Assembly: GCA_023846275.1 (NCBI GenBank)
Contig: JAIUJO010000085.1
Coordinates: 1,564,121-1,628,120 of the forward strand
Reading direction: 5' to 3'
Length of the DNA stretch: 64,000 bases
Source: Vanilla planifolia
Taxonomy: Eukaryota > Streptophyta > Magnoliopsida > Asparagales > Orchidaceae
The notes below the pieces were generated by a model, which was given only the letters and a program-made list of their open reading frames with translations, was not told the DNA's origin and searched no databases. This document shows, piece by piece, positions 1 to 14,414 of this stretch (the stretch's first letter is position 1; every line of letters begins with the position of its first letter). The translations under genes and the position numbers were made by a program.

Positions 1-3000
1 TTAACTTATTTTAGATTTAATATAAAATTATTTTATATTAAAATGAGAATTTTTATATGCTTATTTAATTTTATAATTCATTATTCGTGTTGATATTTAA
101 CAAAATCCATTTAATACATCTCGATGAGATCTATGTTATTAATAATTAATTTTTAATATTAATCCTTTGCACTGGCATGTTTTATGAGATTTTTTGGGTC
201 ATACCATATTAAAGATCAAGGTTGTTTTAGTTAATCTCTTTAGAATATTGGAATGGAACAATGTCGCATAAATTATATCATTTTTTAAAGTTTTTGTTTT
301 GATTTCATTAGATTGTTATAAAGCTCTTATTCTCCACTCATGTGACAATTACATTGCTTTGAATTAGTTACACTACATTACTTCAATTTATCTTATTTTA
401 GCATCCATACATATTTTTACAATATTAAAATAACAATATATTATTTTTTATGCTTATTTACTTTTGTAATTTGTAAAAATTTTGAATAAAATTTGATGGA
501 GAAAAAGTCATTCAACATGATTTGATGAGCCCTATCAAACTAAGTTTTTTTTTTATTTTTCAAAATATATTAATTTCCTAAGTTTTTACTCATTTTATTA
601 GTTGTTATGATATGTACTTCATTTGATGATAGAGGATACTACACTTTACCTCCTCAGCATGGAATGTAGTTTTCTTATACAATTTATCTTATTTTATCAA
701 TTTTTTATTTTATTTAGTTATGTTATTATGTAACTCTAAACTTCAAGTTGGATTTACGTTTACATTACTTCGATTTGATTACATTACATTACTTCAATTT
801 ATCTAACTTCAGGTTTAGTATGATTTTACTTAAATATTATAATGCCAATTTGATATTATTATTCTTATTTAAATTAGTAATTTTATATTTAATTTAATAC
901 TCAACTCTATATTTCTAGTCATTTTCTCTTTTAGGATTTTTGTAGGTTTAAGAGATATTTTAATTTATGCTTGACTTAATTACGTGGTTGCTACACTCGA
1001 TCTCCTTAATATTATTTAATCAAAATATTTTGCATGATTTATCTTATTTCTTCTAATGTTTTCTCTTTAATTTTGTTATATTGCAATGCAACTCTAAATA
1101 TTCTTTCACATGATCTATACATCCTTTTGATTTTGGTGTATTATGTTTCTTAAAGTTTTTCTTATTTCAACTTTATTATACATTTAGTTGATATTAATAA
1201 ATTTTTGTTTATTATTATTTTCACTTAGTAAATCTGAGTAGTCCTAAAAAATGTATGATCGAGACCAAACGAACATCAGTTCGATCATCTCAACAAGGTC
1301 TATAAAAATAAATATTCATTTTATAGCTCAAAATTTTTTAATTTTAGGGTTTTGTCATACTTTACTAAATTTTTTTATTCATACCAAAATTGATGATCAA
1401 GGATATTCTACCTGATCCAAACAGTGCATTAAAATACAACTTTACCATAAAATTTTTCTAAATTATTCAAATTATTATTCTTTTATTTAGGTAAATAATT
1501 ATGAAACTTTAAATCTTGTCTCAAGTGACCTTTACATTACTTTTTGTTTATTAGAATACAATCCTATAATTGTTTTTCCAATTTATTTATTTTAATTGTT
1601 AAAATAATATTTTATTAGTTTTTTACTTCTGTGCTTTCTTAATTCTCACTAATTTGATACGAAAGAACTAACTTTATGAGGCTCAGATTAATGAGATCTA
1701 CCATGTGAGATATTTAATTTTATAATTTAGTATATTTTATTTTCTAAAGCTTTTGCTTTTTTTACAAGATATTTTTATTTATAACTTATTTAATGATTCT
1801 TACTGTTACACTTGATCACCAAAGTATCTTTGAATAAAAATTTATAGCACACTTGATATCCATTTTTTCAAATGTCTTGTTATAATTTTGTTATATTGCT
1901 ATAAAACCCTAATTTTATGTTAAGTTAATTTTGCATCCTTTAGATTTAGTTATGTTATATTGCTTGAATTTTTCTCATTTCTTTTTTAACATTCATTTCA
2001 TTAATATTAATATATTAATTTTTATTAACTACAGTTATGTATTATAGTAGCTTGTAATTATTGCTAAATAAGGTCTAATGGAGTTGAAACAATAATTGTT
2101 GGACACCTTCACCTTTCGATAGGCTTTATAGAATTAAACTTTTACTTTTTGTATTTCTGAAAATTTTTTTATATGGTTTGGCTTGATTTATGAGATATTT
2201 TAATTCATATTTATTTTTAGGATTGAGAATGTTACGCTTGATCTTTTTAAGGCCCTACAATGTAATCTTTTCATACAAATTATCTTATTTCTTCAAATGT
2301 TTGTTTTTGTTTAGGTTTTATACTATGAGACTAAAAAATTCGAGCCTAATTTGGTGATAGAGTATGTTATTCTCCACCTCCTTTGTACTTTAGAATACAA
2401 CAATGTTGTAGAGCTTATCTCATTTCAACAAAGTTTTTGCTTGGATTTTGTCATATTACTTTGTAACCAAAAAACTCATGTAGTGTGGAAGTTGCATTAC
2501 ATTGATTTAGTTATATCATATTGCTTTAATTTACCTTATTGCTACTTCACAATATTTTTTGTTTAATTTTAGGATAGTATCTCAGAAAGTAACCTTTGCA
2601 AAAAATTTATCTATTTTCTCAAAAATATTTTTCTTTGACTTCATTATATTACTATGTAATTCTTAATATTCTATTGTCTGACCTCTAAAAGTCCTTGAGT
2701 CAGACATATTGCATTGATTCAATTTCTCATATTCCAACTTTAATATATATGTACTAAAAATTAAAATAATAATATTTTAATGCTCATTTCTTTTTAGAAT
2801 TTATAGTAATTCTAAATGATATTTATCAAGAAAAAATGTTATTAAACACATGTTAGTATCCTCTATCAAATAAAATATTGAATTTCAAATTTAGATTTTT
2901 TTCTTTTAGTTTTGTTCTATATTATGAGTCATTTTGATTCGTAACAACTATGATGATGGTGGTTGATACACTAAATATCCTTAGTAACTTGGAATATAAC

Positions 3001-5740
3001 TTTCCTACATAATTCAACATATTTCATCAAATTAGATGATTAGATTTGCTTATTTATTATCTAACTTAAAATTAATATATGAAAAATTCAAAGTGATATA
3101 TATGTATACATATATACACATAATTCTAGCTTCTATTTATATTAAATTTATATGTAAATGATAAGTTTATTTTGTTTTTTTTATTAATTTTAGTAATTTG
3201 TAGTAATTCTAATTGATGCTCACTTGAGATGAAACATTGTCTTCAAAATATGTTTCAAGGAGCTCTACATAATTAAATATTTTATTTTTATGATTTTAAA
3301 TTTTTTAACATCAAAGGTTTTAGTAAAATTTATGATATATTTTTATTTAAACCTAATTTAAAGACTAAGTTCGTACATCTTACAACATTAGTACCCTAAA
3401 AATTTTTCAACTTTATTCGATGATATTACTTTTTTTCTCAAAATCTTCTATTATGTGACTTTTACATTTTTTTTTATTCTGTTATTTTTTTGTTCAATAA
3501 ATCTTATTTCGAATTTAATATTTATTTCATTTTATGTTAAAATAGTAAATTATTAATTTTTAATCTCATTTAGTTTTTTCATTTTTTTCATTATTTCAAA
3601 TAAGGTCAAATTGAGACATGACAAATGTCTTTGGACTCATCTTCTTTAGCTCTATCGAATTAAATTTTAGTTTTAAAATTAAAAAAGATGATATTTTCCA
3701 TACTGCATGAGGCATATTTGTTCCTACTTCATTTTTTTGATCAAGGATGTTATGTCCGATCTCTTTAATATATTTGAATGCAACATTCCTATGTAATTTA
3801 TCATTTTGTTCAAATATTTTATTATGTTTCGCTTATGTTTACTATTTGAATCTAAATTGTCTCTTATGTAACCTTCACATGACTTTTATTTGGATACATT
3901 AAATTGCTTTAATTTAAATGATTTTAGCTTTAATATATTTGCTTATTTTTAAAATAATTTTTTTATTTATGCTCATTTGATTTCTTAATTTGCTTAAATT
4001 TAGAGTTATGCCCAATTGACACTATAAATGTGATTCGACTCAACTCAAAGATATTTATCAAGTTAATTGTTTTTTATTATTCCATATTTACATATTTTAT
4101 TTGGTGAGATTTCTTAAAACTTTGCGAGGTACTTCTTTTCATATCTTCTTTAATGATAAAGGTAAAAAATATCAAAGTCCCTTATTTTTTTGAAATGCAA
4201 ATTTGGATATACAAATTGTCTCAATTTTGCACAATTTATAAATTTATTTGTTCATATATACTACGTTACACTAATTCTCCTCTCATGTGACCCTTACATC
4301 ACTTTGATTTAGTTGTACTATATTACATAAATTTAAGTCTTTTTCACTTTAACATATATTATCCTAACATTAAAATGTTAATTTATTTTTCTTAGTTCTT
4401 ATTTACACTTTTTATTTGCATAAATTGTAAATGATGCCTAATTGAGACAAAAAAACCATCATTTGACTCTTCTCAACATCCCTATCCAAAAATATATATT
4501 TTTTTATATTTTAAAAACTTTTTTTTCTATGGCCTTAGATTGCTTTATGTGGCATTTTTATTTGTAACTGCTATGATTATTGAGAATGACATGCTCAATC
4601 TTCATAGTATCTTTATTTGGAGCTTTGAAATGTAATTAATCTTATTTCCTCAAAACTTTACTTTTTATTTTGTTATATTACAACGAAACTCTAATTCTCT
4701 GCCCGAGTAACCTTCGCATCTCTTTAAATTTATTGTATTACATTGTCTATATTTATATCATTTAAAGTTTAAAAAAAAAATTTTTGATTTTTAAATAATA
4801 TTTTTTTAAAACGAGGTTTGACCGAGATGCAATAAGCATCTTTAAACAAAGTTGACATGATTTATGAAATTAGATATACATTTTTTATAATTTTTATTTA
4901 TTAATATTTTGGCACATATTACTAGGCATATCAATTTGTACATTATTTCAAGTTAGTTGCAAGTTTACCTTGTTATAGCTTTAATGTATATTGACTTAAT
5001 GTTAGACTCTACTTGATGAGCTTGATATTATTAAATGTTAATTTTTGTATATTTAGATTATTTGTCATGTCTTGTGATGCTTTAAAAGAATATTAGGATT
5101 TTACAATGTTTAAGGATTAATGATGCTATGGTTGATCTCCTTAAAATCTTTGAAAACAATTGTTTCCATAAGATTATGTCATTTTTTTCAACTTTTTTTT
5201 CATTCATTTGGATGTATTAATGTGTAACTCATCATCTTCCCTTGTGTGATCACTATCTGTCTTTGATATTTTATTATTACATTCCTTCAGTTTAATGCAT
5301 TTTTTGTTTATTATATATTTATTAAATATAAAAATGAAAATTTATTATTTTTTTTGCTTTTATACGTTAGTAATTGATAGTAATTATAGCACAGTGTATT
5401 TGAGATGAAATAAAGTTTGTGGAGCGCATCTTGATCAGCTTTGTCTATTATAATATTAACTTTTAAAAAGCTAAATGTTTTTTTTTATTTGGTATATTTT
5501 ACTAATCATTTTGATTTATAACTAATTTCAAATTGGGAGATGTTACACAATCTCTCTAATATCTTGAAATGCAAATTTTCTAAATAATTTATCTAATTCT
5601 TAAAATTTTTCACTACGATTTAGTCATATTATAGTGTTACTCTAAATTGGGTTTGTTGTGACCATTACATCACTTTGCATTAGTTATATTTTATTGCATC
5701 TTTTTTTCTTATTTTAACTTTAATATATATTTAGATTACA
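1..5740. repeat. Degenerate tandem (satellite-like) array, unit about 410 bp
   Basis: A recurring landmark of the type 'gatgttac..tcgatctccttaat', followed by 'tacaatttatcttattt..tcaaa', 'ttatattacaatgtaactcta' and 'ttacattactttgatttagtta', is found near 211, 625, 984, 1391, 1801, 2223, 2951, 3368, 3740, 4152, 4575, 5120 and 5531. Most spacings are 359-423 bp, with one longer gap (545 bp) and a disturbed stretch at 2223-2951 that holds two partial units (near 2358 and 2572). Each unit also carries a segment like 'taatttgtagtaattctaattgatgc' followed by 'gagatgaaa'. Units are strongly diverged. The short reading frame at 2351-2566 lies inside one unit and is not a gene. The array starts before the window and ends about 5740. 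Confidence 0.75.
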
Positions 5741-8600
5741 TCAATGAGATGTGCTTTAGCAAAAGAGAAAAACTATTAGGAATAAAAATAAAGACTTTTA
5801 AAAAACTTTTTTAAGAAAATATTTCAAAATAACTATTTAAGGATTCTATTATGCTCCAAAAAGTCGTTGATAATAATTTTTTGCAAATTTGAATTTTTCT
5901 ATAATACATTAGTCATATATAATTTTAAAAGAAAAGTTTTAATTTGAAAATTTAGAAATAATAAAAAAGAATAACAAGTTTTGATGATTTAGCTCAGATT
6001 GAAGCTTACATGAAACCCATACAAAGGGCAAAAAAGTAAAACTAATTAGTGTAAAAACCTTCATAAATAGATAATGCTCACAAAAATATTATAGAATGAA
6101 AGGACTATAACTATATTTCATTGAAATGGAAAAAAAAAGAAAAAGAAAACTTGTTGTACCACTTTTAAATTAGATTGTCATAGTAATATTATAGTTGATA
6201 AAATATTAAAAAAATAGAAAATATATTATTCTTTTATTTGAATAAAGGATTAAAAGAATAAAAAATTATCTTATTGAAGAAGATAATAGAGCTGGAGATA
6301 ACTAATAATGGACAAAATGAATAGAAGTAATAATTAATAATACTCGCTAACACTTAAATTTTATAACTTGAACAAATTCCCTAGTTTTTCACCAAATTTT
6401 TTAATATTTAAAAAAATAAAAAATAATTATTATTACGATTAAAAATAGTTATAAAACATTCCTATAAATTGATATTAGTAGAATGACTTGAATACAATAA
6501 CAATTTGAAAATAGCAATTTAGAATAAATAATAGGTTAGGGTGGCCTAATGGAGTTCATAAAATACCTATAACAATTCATCAAATGTCATTCAGAATTTC
6601 CTAGTCTAGGATAAATCACGATAAATTAGAGCTTCTTGATTGATTTTAATACAGATTGTTAAATGAAAAGGTTGTTTTCTCAATATAAGGTGAATGATGG
6701 ATATGTATTTGATTTTAATCTAGAATATTAAATAAAGAACTTATTGAATGAATCAAGGTAAATGATTGATGCATGAAGGATTTATTCTTGATAATTATAT
6801 TACAAGAATATAATAATAAGATGGATAGATTAAAATCTACATAGTTAGAAATGGTATAAAATTCCGAATAGTTCAATTTTTAAAATTGTATGACAAGACA
6901 ATTTAATTGCAAGTTATACGTTTTTGAATGGCGAAAGATGGTTTGAATGTTTAATCACAAAAATTTTGTGATTAAGTAATACATCGGGATCAATGTGTTT
7001 TAGAGAGGAAAATGTATTTTAGATTGTTTTATTGTGACCCAAAAATCAAATAGTACACATCCATTTCCATATTTTTGAAGTGAAATATGCGAAATGAAAT
7101 GGGACTTTTTGTCACACATTATTTGTTTGCATAGAAGACAGTTGCATATCGGCTTTACTTGTGGATACTCAATCAGTCAAAACTATGAGTTTGGCTTCCC
7201 CTTCACTTTGAAGATCATGACTCTTGCTAACTACTAAGCACATCACATATTTTTGAGTGATTCTTTGAATAGATAACATATAGCATAAGGTTCAAGTGTC
7301 ATGTTTTAATTTTATACCTAAGAAAGTTTACACTTCGTTTAGGTTATAACAAGTTTTTTTTTCTTAATTTAACTTTTACACCTTTGGAAAAAGGTATCGA
7401 AAGTCATGATCAAGATAAGGTGGTTTGTAAAATGATCAATGTTTGGAGTCTTTTGTTTATGAAGATAATTAATTTAAACAAAAATTATCATGATTATGAA
7501 GTTTAATTTTTACTCCTTGTAAAAATAATTTTGTCATTCTTAATATACTAATAAAAATAAATGTTAAATTTTTAAAATTAAATAAGAAATAAATCTTTTA
7601 AAAATTTGTCACATTAATGAAGAGAATCTTTCATAGGATCTAACATTTTCTTTTATATAGGTTCTTTGATTGACACAAACTTTAATTATCCAAAATCTTA
7701 GAATTCACTTAATAAAATTTATTATAAAAACTTAAGTGTTATCATTAATAGTGTATTATAACTATGTTCAACTCCATAACTATTATGTTAAAAAGCATGC
7801 AATTATTTTATTTATAAGCATATTTAAGTCAATACTTTGTGTCAATATAATTTCAATTCTCATTGGTTTAAACATTAAAGCTATGGTTAATTAAACTATT
7901 TTGATTTTAACTATTAACTATTATTTATCCATATGTTTCATTATGTACTCTTGTGAACACCTTGCATAAAGATTATGGAAAAGGTTGCCTCTCATCATGA
8001 GTAGGATGAAAGTAAACCTATGCATCATATAAGTATCAAGTGGTTGGTATAATAATTCTAAGCCAATGTATTATGTAGAAGACATGCTCTAGATGGAAAA
8101 CTATTACAAAAGAGCTTTATCCAATAGCTCCAACATTTGAATGTTCAACTATTCCAAAGCAATCTCTCCAACACTCATTTACTTGCATTTAATTTTGTAT
8201 TAACCTAAGAATAACTAATTAAGTTCTATAATAGACTGATCTAATCGATCTTGAGATGCATATTTTGAAACACTTAATAAAAAAGATAAACAAGCAATCT
8301 AATTATTTTTTATAATCAAAATATTGTGTAAGAACTAAGTAATCACTTACTGTGATCCATTATTATGTGCTTAAGTATTACTTAGTATTTTGCACAATTT
8401 GACAATTTAAACCATCCTCAAACTAAATCTACATATCTAAACATAATTTTCACTCATGTGAATCTAGTATTAATAGTCACCATTCATCTTCTATTGTATA
8501 GATTTGTGTCAACAAGACTCATATATACTAAGTCCAACTAAATCAATTTTATAAGGAAAGCAACGGACTTCCCTTATTTCATGTTTACATTATTTATGTA
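5741..8600. other. AT-rich intergenic DNA, nothing recognised
   Basis: The 410-bp units can no longer be followed after about 5740. I see no coding frame of note, no zinc-knuckle, RT or integrase motif, and no LTR-like ends. Short A- and T-runs are common. A somewhat less AT-rich patch at 7080-7260 shows no domain in any frame I read. Confidence 0.5.
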
Positions 8601-11450
8601 CAATTTTGAATAGTTAGAAACAAAATCTAATTATTTTAAATAAAGTAACAATCTGCTATTTTTTTCGTTCAAATTTATTGTACTTTACATGATAATTATT
8701 TTTGTAAACAACTTTTATTGTTTTAAGTACTCCATTTTTATGATTATTATATTTATATTTGTAACTTTTGAATGTTTTTGTTTGTAATATAGGGCTGTTT
8801 TTATTTATAATATCATAAAATTTATTTTAATATTATGTTGTGTCAATGATTCAATTAATTCATTGTAATAATTACCTTTTTTTCATGTATTTATATTTTT
8901 TGAGCAAGTAAAATTTTCTTTTTTTAAGTTAATTATTTAAGTTTTATTTTTTTCAAATCTAGGACTTTTTAAATTTTTATATAACTAATTTGTGATACCG
9001 TCATTAATAGATTAACTCTTTCATTATCCATAGTATTTAATATTTAACTTTGTTAAATATAAATTTTGTATTTCACATTTTGATACATTGTCAATATCTT
9101 GTAGTTTTTCATTTAGTCAATTATTTATATTTTACAAATTAATTTTTATTGTGTTCTTTCAATTTTTTTCTAAAACAATACTTTTTTAGAGTTAATTATT
9201 TGGTAAAATTACTTTTTAAAACATAAATATTTTTATGTTTTAGTAGATATTTCATAGTACTTTCCTTAATTTAAAAATTATTTCATCATATATGTTTTTT
9301 TAATATTTATCAACCTCATGTAAAAAAATTAATATTCCACAATTTTTAAATGGTTATAAGTGTTGTGCATTTTTTGCCTGCCATGTTAACCATAAATATA
9401 TTTTTAATTTTATTCTATTTAAATTTATTTTTAAATTATTAGAACTTGTATGAAGTTTTAAACTTTTTATCATCTTAATTATTTTAACAATTTAATATGT
9501 TTTTTACAACAATACAAAAGCATCACAAATATGTTACTACAAATAAAATGGACAAAATAAAATTTATAACATCAATTTTACGTGACTTTGAATATCTTAT
9601 TTTACCGTAAATCATTTTTTTCTATAAAAAAATTTTAATTTTTAATCTTTTTGAAATATTAATTCTAATCTTTAAATACATAATTAGTGATTATACAATC
9701 TTATGCAAAAATGAAAAATATAAATATTGTTATTTGCATTTGTTCTAGTATTATAATTTATTTTTTATATCTTGAATTTTTAATAACATATTTGTCAAGA
9801 ATTAGCTTTTAATATTATCAATATTCTACTATTGAAATTATTTATTTGCTTTTCATCATGGTTTAGTTTTACTTAAATTGAAATATTTTAACTTCGCTTT
9901 TAGGAATGTAATAAAAATGTTTAAAATCACAAAGAACTATTTATAATTTGCTAATGAAATTCTTTTTGAAAATTCTTTTAATATTTTAGCAAAAATACGA
10001 ACTTATCACAACCATAAATGCAGCTAAAATTTTAATATAGTTAATAATTTGGGACAATATAGTAATGGACATAAATTATCAAAAACAAATTAAGTAATGC
10101 CCAAGTCATATTGAGACAAATATAAAAAAAATATTATAATAATAAATAAAAGTAATTGTTTAAATAAAATATTTTAAATAATTAAATTTAGGAAGTAAAT
10201 ATCTATTTTATATTTTGAATAATGTAAAATATTTAACATTTGAAATGTTTAGGGAAAAATATTCCCAGTAGCAAAATTCATATATTACAAAGAAGAGTAA
10301 TTACTAATTAATAATGCCTTATACATGTCAAACAAAATATCATTAATTAAGTGGTATTATTCAACTTTGTTTGCTCTCATAATTTATTTATTTTTTATTT
10401 ATTTTTTTATTTATTTTTAAAAAATTAATTAATTGTATGATATTTTTTAGCGAAGTCTTTAGTAATTACATTATGAAAAAAAGTAACATTCTTAGCATTC
10501 CATTACTCTATCGAACATTTGTATTTTAAATCTTTAACATTTTATTTCTTTTTATAATGTGATGTTTTTCTAAATTATATGATATTTAGGAATATTTTTC
10601 CTAATCTTTAATGAAAATATACAAAATAGTTTATAAGTTTATTATATTGATGTTGCTTTTTTTCTAACTATTTATATGCACATAATGGAATTATTCTTAA
10701 CTTAATTATTCAAACACGTCTAAATAGTTTAGATTTTTTTCATAAAAACTTTGTATATTTTTATTATTTGTGCTACCTTTACTTTTACTTGCATATTTTG
10801 TTAATATATTAAAATTTTAAATTTTACCTATAAAATTTTTAAAATTTTTCTTTAGTAATTTTGTAAGTAAAAATGGTAAGTCATCATTCTAATAATATTT
10901 CTAAATTAACCACAATTTTGAAAGTAAATTTAGCAATAATTAAACATCATTTACCTTGGGTAATAAATATGTCTTTGTAATTAACAAAATATTATATTCG
11001 GTAGAACCAAAAATTATTTTAATTATTTAATAATGAGTACTTAATTTTTATAAAATATTTATATGGCGTGATAAAAAAAGTTGTGCTGTTCCAAACTTTG
11101 GTAACAAGCAAGCTTAAAAGAAAAGTTAAGTAAAAGTATGTGAAATAATAAAAATTTAAACCATCAAAAAATATTTAAAATACTGCATTGATACGTAATG
11201 ATAAGAACAAATGATTTATAAAATAATAATAAAATAAATTTATTGAAATTAAAAAATGAAAAAAAATAAATTTTATATAATGCATATAATTTTTAAAAAA
11301 TTTTGATAAATTGAAAAAAAACAATATAAAATATATAACAATAATTAAAATTATAATTTTGAAAAATAACTTTACAAAACATTAATAGAAAATATATCTC
11401 TAATTAAAACAAGACAAATATTTTTTTAATAAATAAAAAAGTACGATAAC
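8601..11450. other. Extremely AT-rich stretch
   Basis: This stretch is visibly richer in A and T than its flanks, made of runs such as 'aatttttaaa', 'tttattttt' and 'aataaataaa', with very few G or C bases. I found no regular period, coding frame or terminal repeats. It may be old, fully decayed repeat DNA. Confidence 0.5.
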
Positions 11451-12539
11451 GTTGTTATGGATAGGATTAAAAATATAAAAAAATAAAAAGGAAACACTAT
11501 CCAAGTCGACATACATGACGGTTCAAATCAAAACTATTAGTAATAATGAAAACTATGTTCTAATCGGCAAATCATATATTGTTGTCTTGGCACACTAACT
11601 AGAAATGATCATTATGATTTAGTGAGTGAAGAAAAAAATGTGCTTACAAGTACATAAGTTCTCCTTTCATCCACCTTGAGCATTTATAATTCTTTAAAAG
11701 AATTATTCCGCCCATATAATGCATGCCCAAACAATATACTTGTTATGCATTAGAGAACATTGTCCAACAAATATGTTTTGCACATACTTTTTAAAATGTT
11801 AAGCATTCCAATATAGTATTTAGATTTTTTATTCTTATAAATTTTAATATTTTTGTATTTCTAAAGCAATAGTTTTTCCATTATTATAAAATTCTTATTA
11901 TGCTTTGTAAATATTTGAAATACTTAAACTAGTTTACAAAATAACGATCTTTTATGTTTGGGTTTCTACATATTTTTGATAGAGTCATCCATTTAATACT
12001 TTTTTTCTAATTATGAAAAGTTCAACAACACTTTTTTTAAGAATTGACTTTTTTATTTACAATAACTTGTTCATCATATTTTTAATTAAATTTAAATTCT
12101 TTAAGGACACATACATTTGAGTAATTATTTTTTTTTTATGTAGAATAAAAGTTTTTTAGAGTAAAATAGAAATAATTCTGATTGTTGAACACTTGATTGT
12201 GCAACACTTCTTTGATGATAACAAAACCACCATATTTTGGATAACAAGGATTTTTTTGTTGATTTTCAAATCATACATCACAAAATCAACCATTAATTAA
12301 CAAATTAGAATGCACAATCAACTTTTCTATAGAATAATTCACTTGTAAAAATTGGTTAGTGAGTGCCAATAATTGTGCTAAAGGTTGGCTGAACACCTAA
12401 ATCAAAGAGTCATTTTTTTACACATGCCAAAACCTAGACCTTGATCACTTTCTATTTTCTTAAATGCAAGCATATCTTCGTTTTTTTGGTCAATAAACGT
12501 GGTTGCCTTCCCTTTACAAATTTTTTATTAAAAACATTC
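11451..12539. other. Unassigned sequence upstream of element A
   Basis: No recognised domain. Part of it could be the lost or diverged 5' LTR and leader of element A. Similarity to the leader of element C only becomes visible from about 12540 (the 'cacattattttcttttata' stretch, compare 49175-49200), so I do not assign an LTR here. Confidence 0.4.
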
Positions 12540-12649
12540 TCACATTATTTTCTTTTATATCTCATTATGTGGAAAACTTGTCTATGACTATAACATTTAA
12601 TAGGTCTGATGACATGATAAATCAGAGTAAAAAAAAATAGTTCAAAATC

Positions 12650-13770
12650 AAACACAAAATATAAATTATGATTTTATGCTAGCAATATCCAAATCAATAA
12701 CACAACTCATCGAGATGATTGAACAAACCATTTGAAAGCAACAATATGAACCAAATCTTAGAAGAAAAATGATAACATGATAAGAAGAGATACACTAATG
12801 ATTTAAAAGAAGAAAAACCCTAAAGACTTAGGAATTACAAAAGACATGATAATCGTTCAAAAAAATTTCAATATGAAATCCACAAGAGATATAATGATAA
12901 TATTAAAAAAATGAATCTTTTGATGAATTAGGTTAATGTGATGATTTAGATATGTCCAATAAAGAGAAAAGACCAAAGAGACATTATGACCAGAGCAAAC
13001 CCTAACGTGGAACTGTATACCCTAACTTTCGATGGTAATTTTACTCTGAACGATTATATTAACTAATGGACTAGTATGAATGATTAGTTTGAATAGCATC
13101 AAATGAGTGAGAAAAAATACAAATTTATTCAAACAATCTCATTGTATTGCCCAAAAGTTCTTTAAAAACTAAGAGCAATAATATACTGATAACGATGAAG
13201 AGTTATCCTGAACTTGAAAAAAATCTTAAGGTTAGGAAATAAAATAGGTTCGTTCTAATAATCTATACTATCAAAATAAAAGATAAATAACAAATGTTTT
13301 TCTAATATGATAGATCCATTGAAAAGAAAACTAATAAGTTTAAAGATTACAAACTTAGTTGTAACATAAATGTGGCCAAGAATGTATTTTTTTCTACTTT
13401 GTGGTAGGATTAAAGGAATACATATTGGTAGAGCTTAATTTGAGAAACATTACTATCTTAGAGAATGCATACCACATAGCTAGAAATGTTGAAAAAATTA
13501 GAATTTCTATTTTATGAGATTTGACAAGCCAGTTCCTTCAAAGGTCCTCTCCCTCATTTCTCAACCACTAACACTTGAACTTCATCTATCCCATCTACCA
13601 TAGTTTCTAAACCTCTCAAACCAACATTACAATCCACTTTTATCAACCTGCATCAACCAAACCCCCAAAATTTGGAAATCCCTTTTTTAAGTGTCATGAA
13701 AAGGGAGATATAACAGCAAACTATTCAAAGAGATGTATTACTATGAATCTAGAAGGTGTTAATTAATATT
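12650..13770 (+). pseudogene. gag remnant of element A (capsid region and zinc knuckle)
   Basis: Gag would form the retrotransposon particle and bind its RNA. The frame at 13022-13064 reads LTFDGNFTLNDYIN, the 'FDG..' start of the plant gypsy capsid domain. After stops come a W-type 'WTSMND' segment and 'HQMSEKKYKFIQ' near 13098, matching the usual '..MSE..K..F' block. Near 13440-13500 'LNLRNITILENAYHIARNVEK' in pieces recalls the end of the capsid domain. At 13683-13733 a degraded CCHC knuckle reads FFKCHEKGDITANYSKR, in which the usual His is Asp and the last Cys is Tyr. The same landmarks occur in element C at 49655-50360. Several stops rule out function. Confidence 0.7.
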
Positions 13771-14029
13771 AAAAATATCATGTTATATGCATCCATACAG
13801 CCCCATAATCATAAGATGATTGAAAGTGCGCAAATATCTTTAACACTAACATAAAACTTAAGGAATAGCCATTTTGGAGTATCAATGATATTAGTAGTCA
13901 TAATAATGTAATATCCCCAATTACTATTAAACAAATAATAGTTTCTTTATTGAAAAATCCAAACCCATACTTTGTTTCATTGATAAATAAAATCTCTATC
14001 CAATTAAGAAATAATTTATGTATCATTAA

Positions 14030-14400
14030 AATTGGGTAGGTATAATGACAAGTTTTTTATGATGTCATAATAATGCAAGTTGGGCAAATTATTTTTAGAA
14101 GACCAAGGCTTTTTATATAAGGACCTGAGTCTAAAGGTTAAGAAAAATATGCATTCCTTCATTTATGAAGGAAAGATCATCACATTACAACATACTCCAC
14201 CATATGAGAGGCCTTAATTAAGCCTAACAAATCTACAAGAACTTCTAAGTCCATGGATAATGGAAAAAGAAATATGGAGAATTTAAGCTTGAATTTACTA
14301 CCCCAAGTTAGGAAGTCCCTTAATAAATGAGTCTTAGTTTGGTTTCTTATAATTAAAGAGTTTGCCACCACCTTACCAAACCCATTACATATTATATAAG
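14030..14400 (+). pseudogene. Protease-end / pre-RT remnant of element A
   Basis: The frame at 14147-14200 reads NMHSFIYEGKIITLQHTP. It matches the segment after the retropepsin domain in plant gypsy Pol, where a LLGRPW-type motif is followed by '..N.Y.F...G..I.L.P..P'. Element C has the same block at 50734-50919 with a better kept HLMLGR motif. No catalytic DSG or DTG triad is readable here. The block ends where the family alignment jumps to the integrase tail, so this is the left side of A's internal deletion. A minus-strand frame at 14180-14371 is a shadow of this region. Confidence 0.55.
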
Positions 14401-14414
14401 CTCATGGTGATAAG

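Noticed and set aside
2351..2566. Small gene of 71 codons
   Set aside because: It lies within one unit of the 410-bp array, is not open in the neighbouring units, and has an AT-driven composition.
1..5740. CRISPR-like array
   Set aside because: The units are long, diverged and without alternating spacers; this is a tandem satellite-type repeat in plant-like nuclear DNA.
11519..11550. tRNA T-arm-like 'ggttcaaatc'
   Set aside because: No matching acceptor, D-arm or anticodon arm at the required spacing.
11450..12539. 5' LTR of element A
   Set aside because: No collinear similarity with 15006-16289 could be followed by eye.
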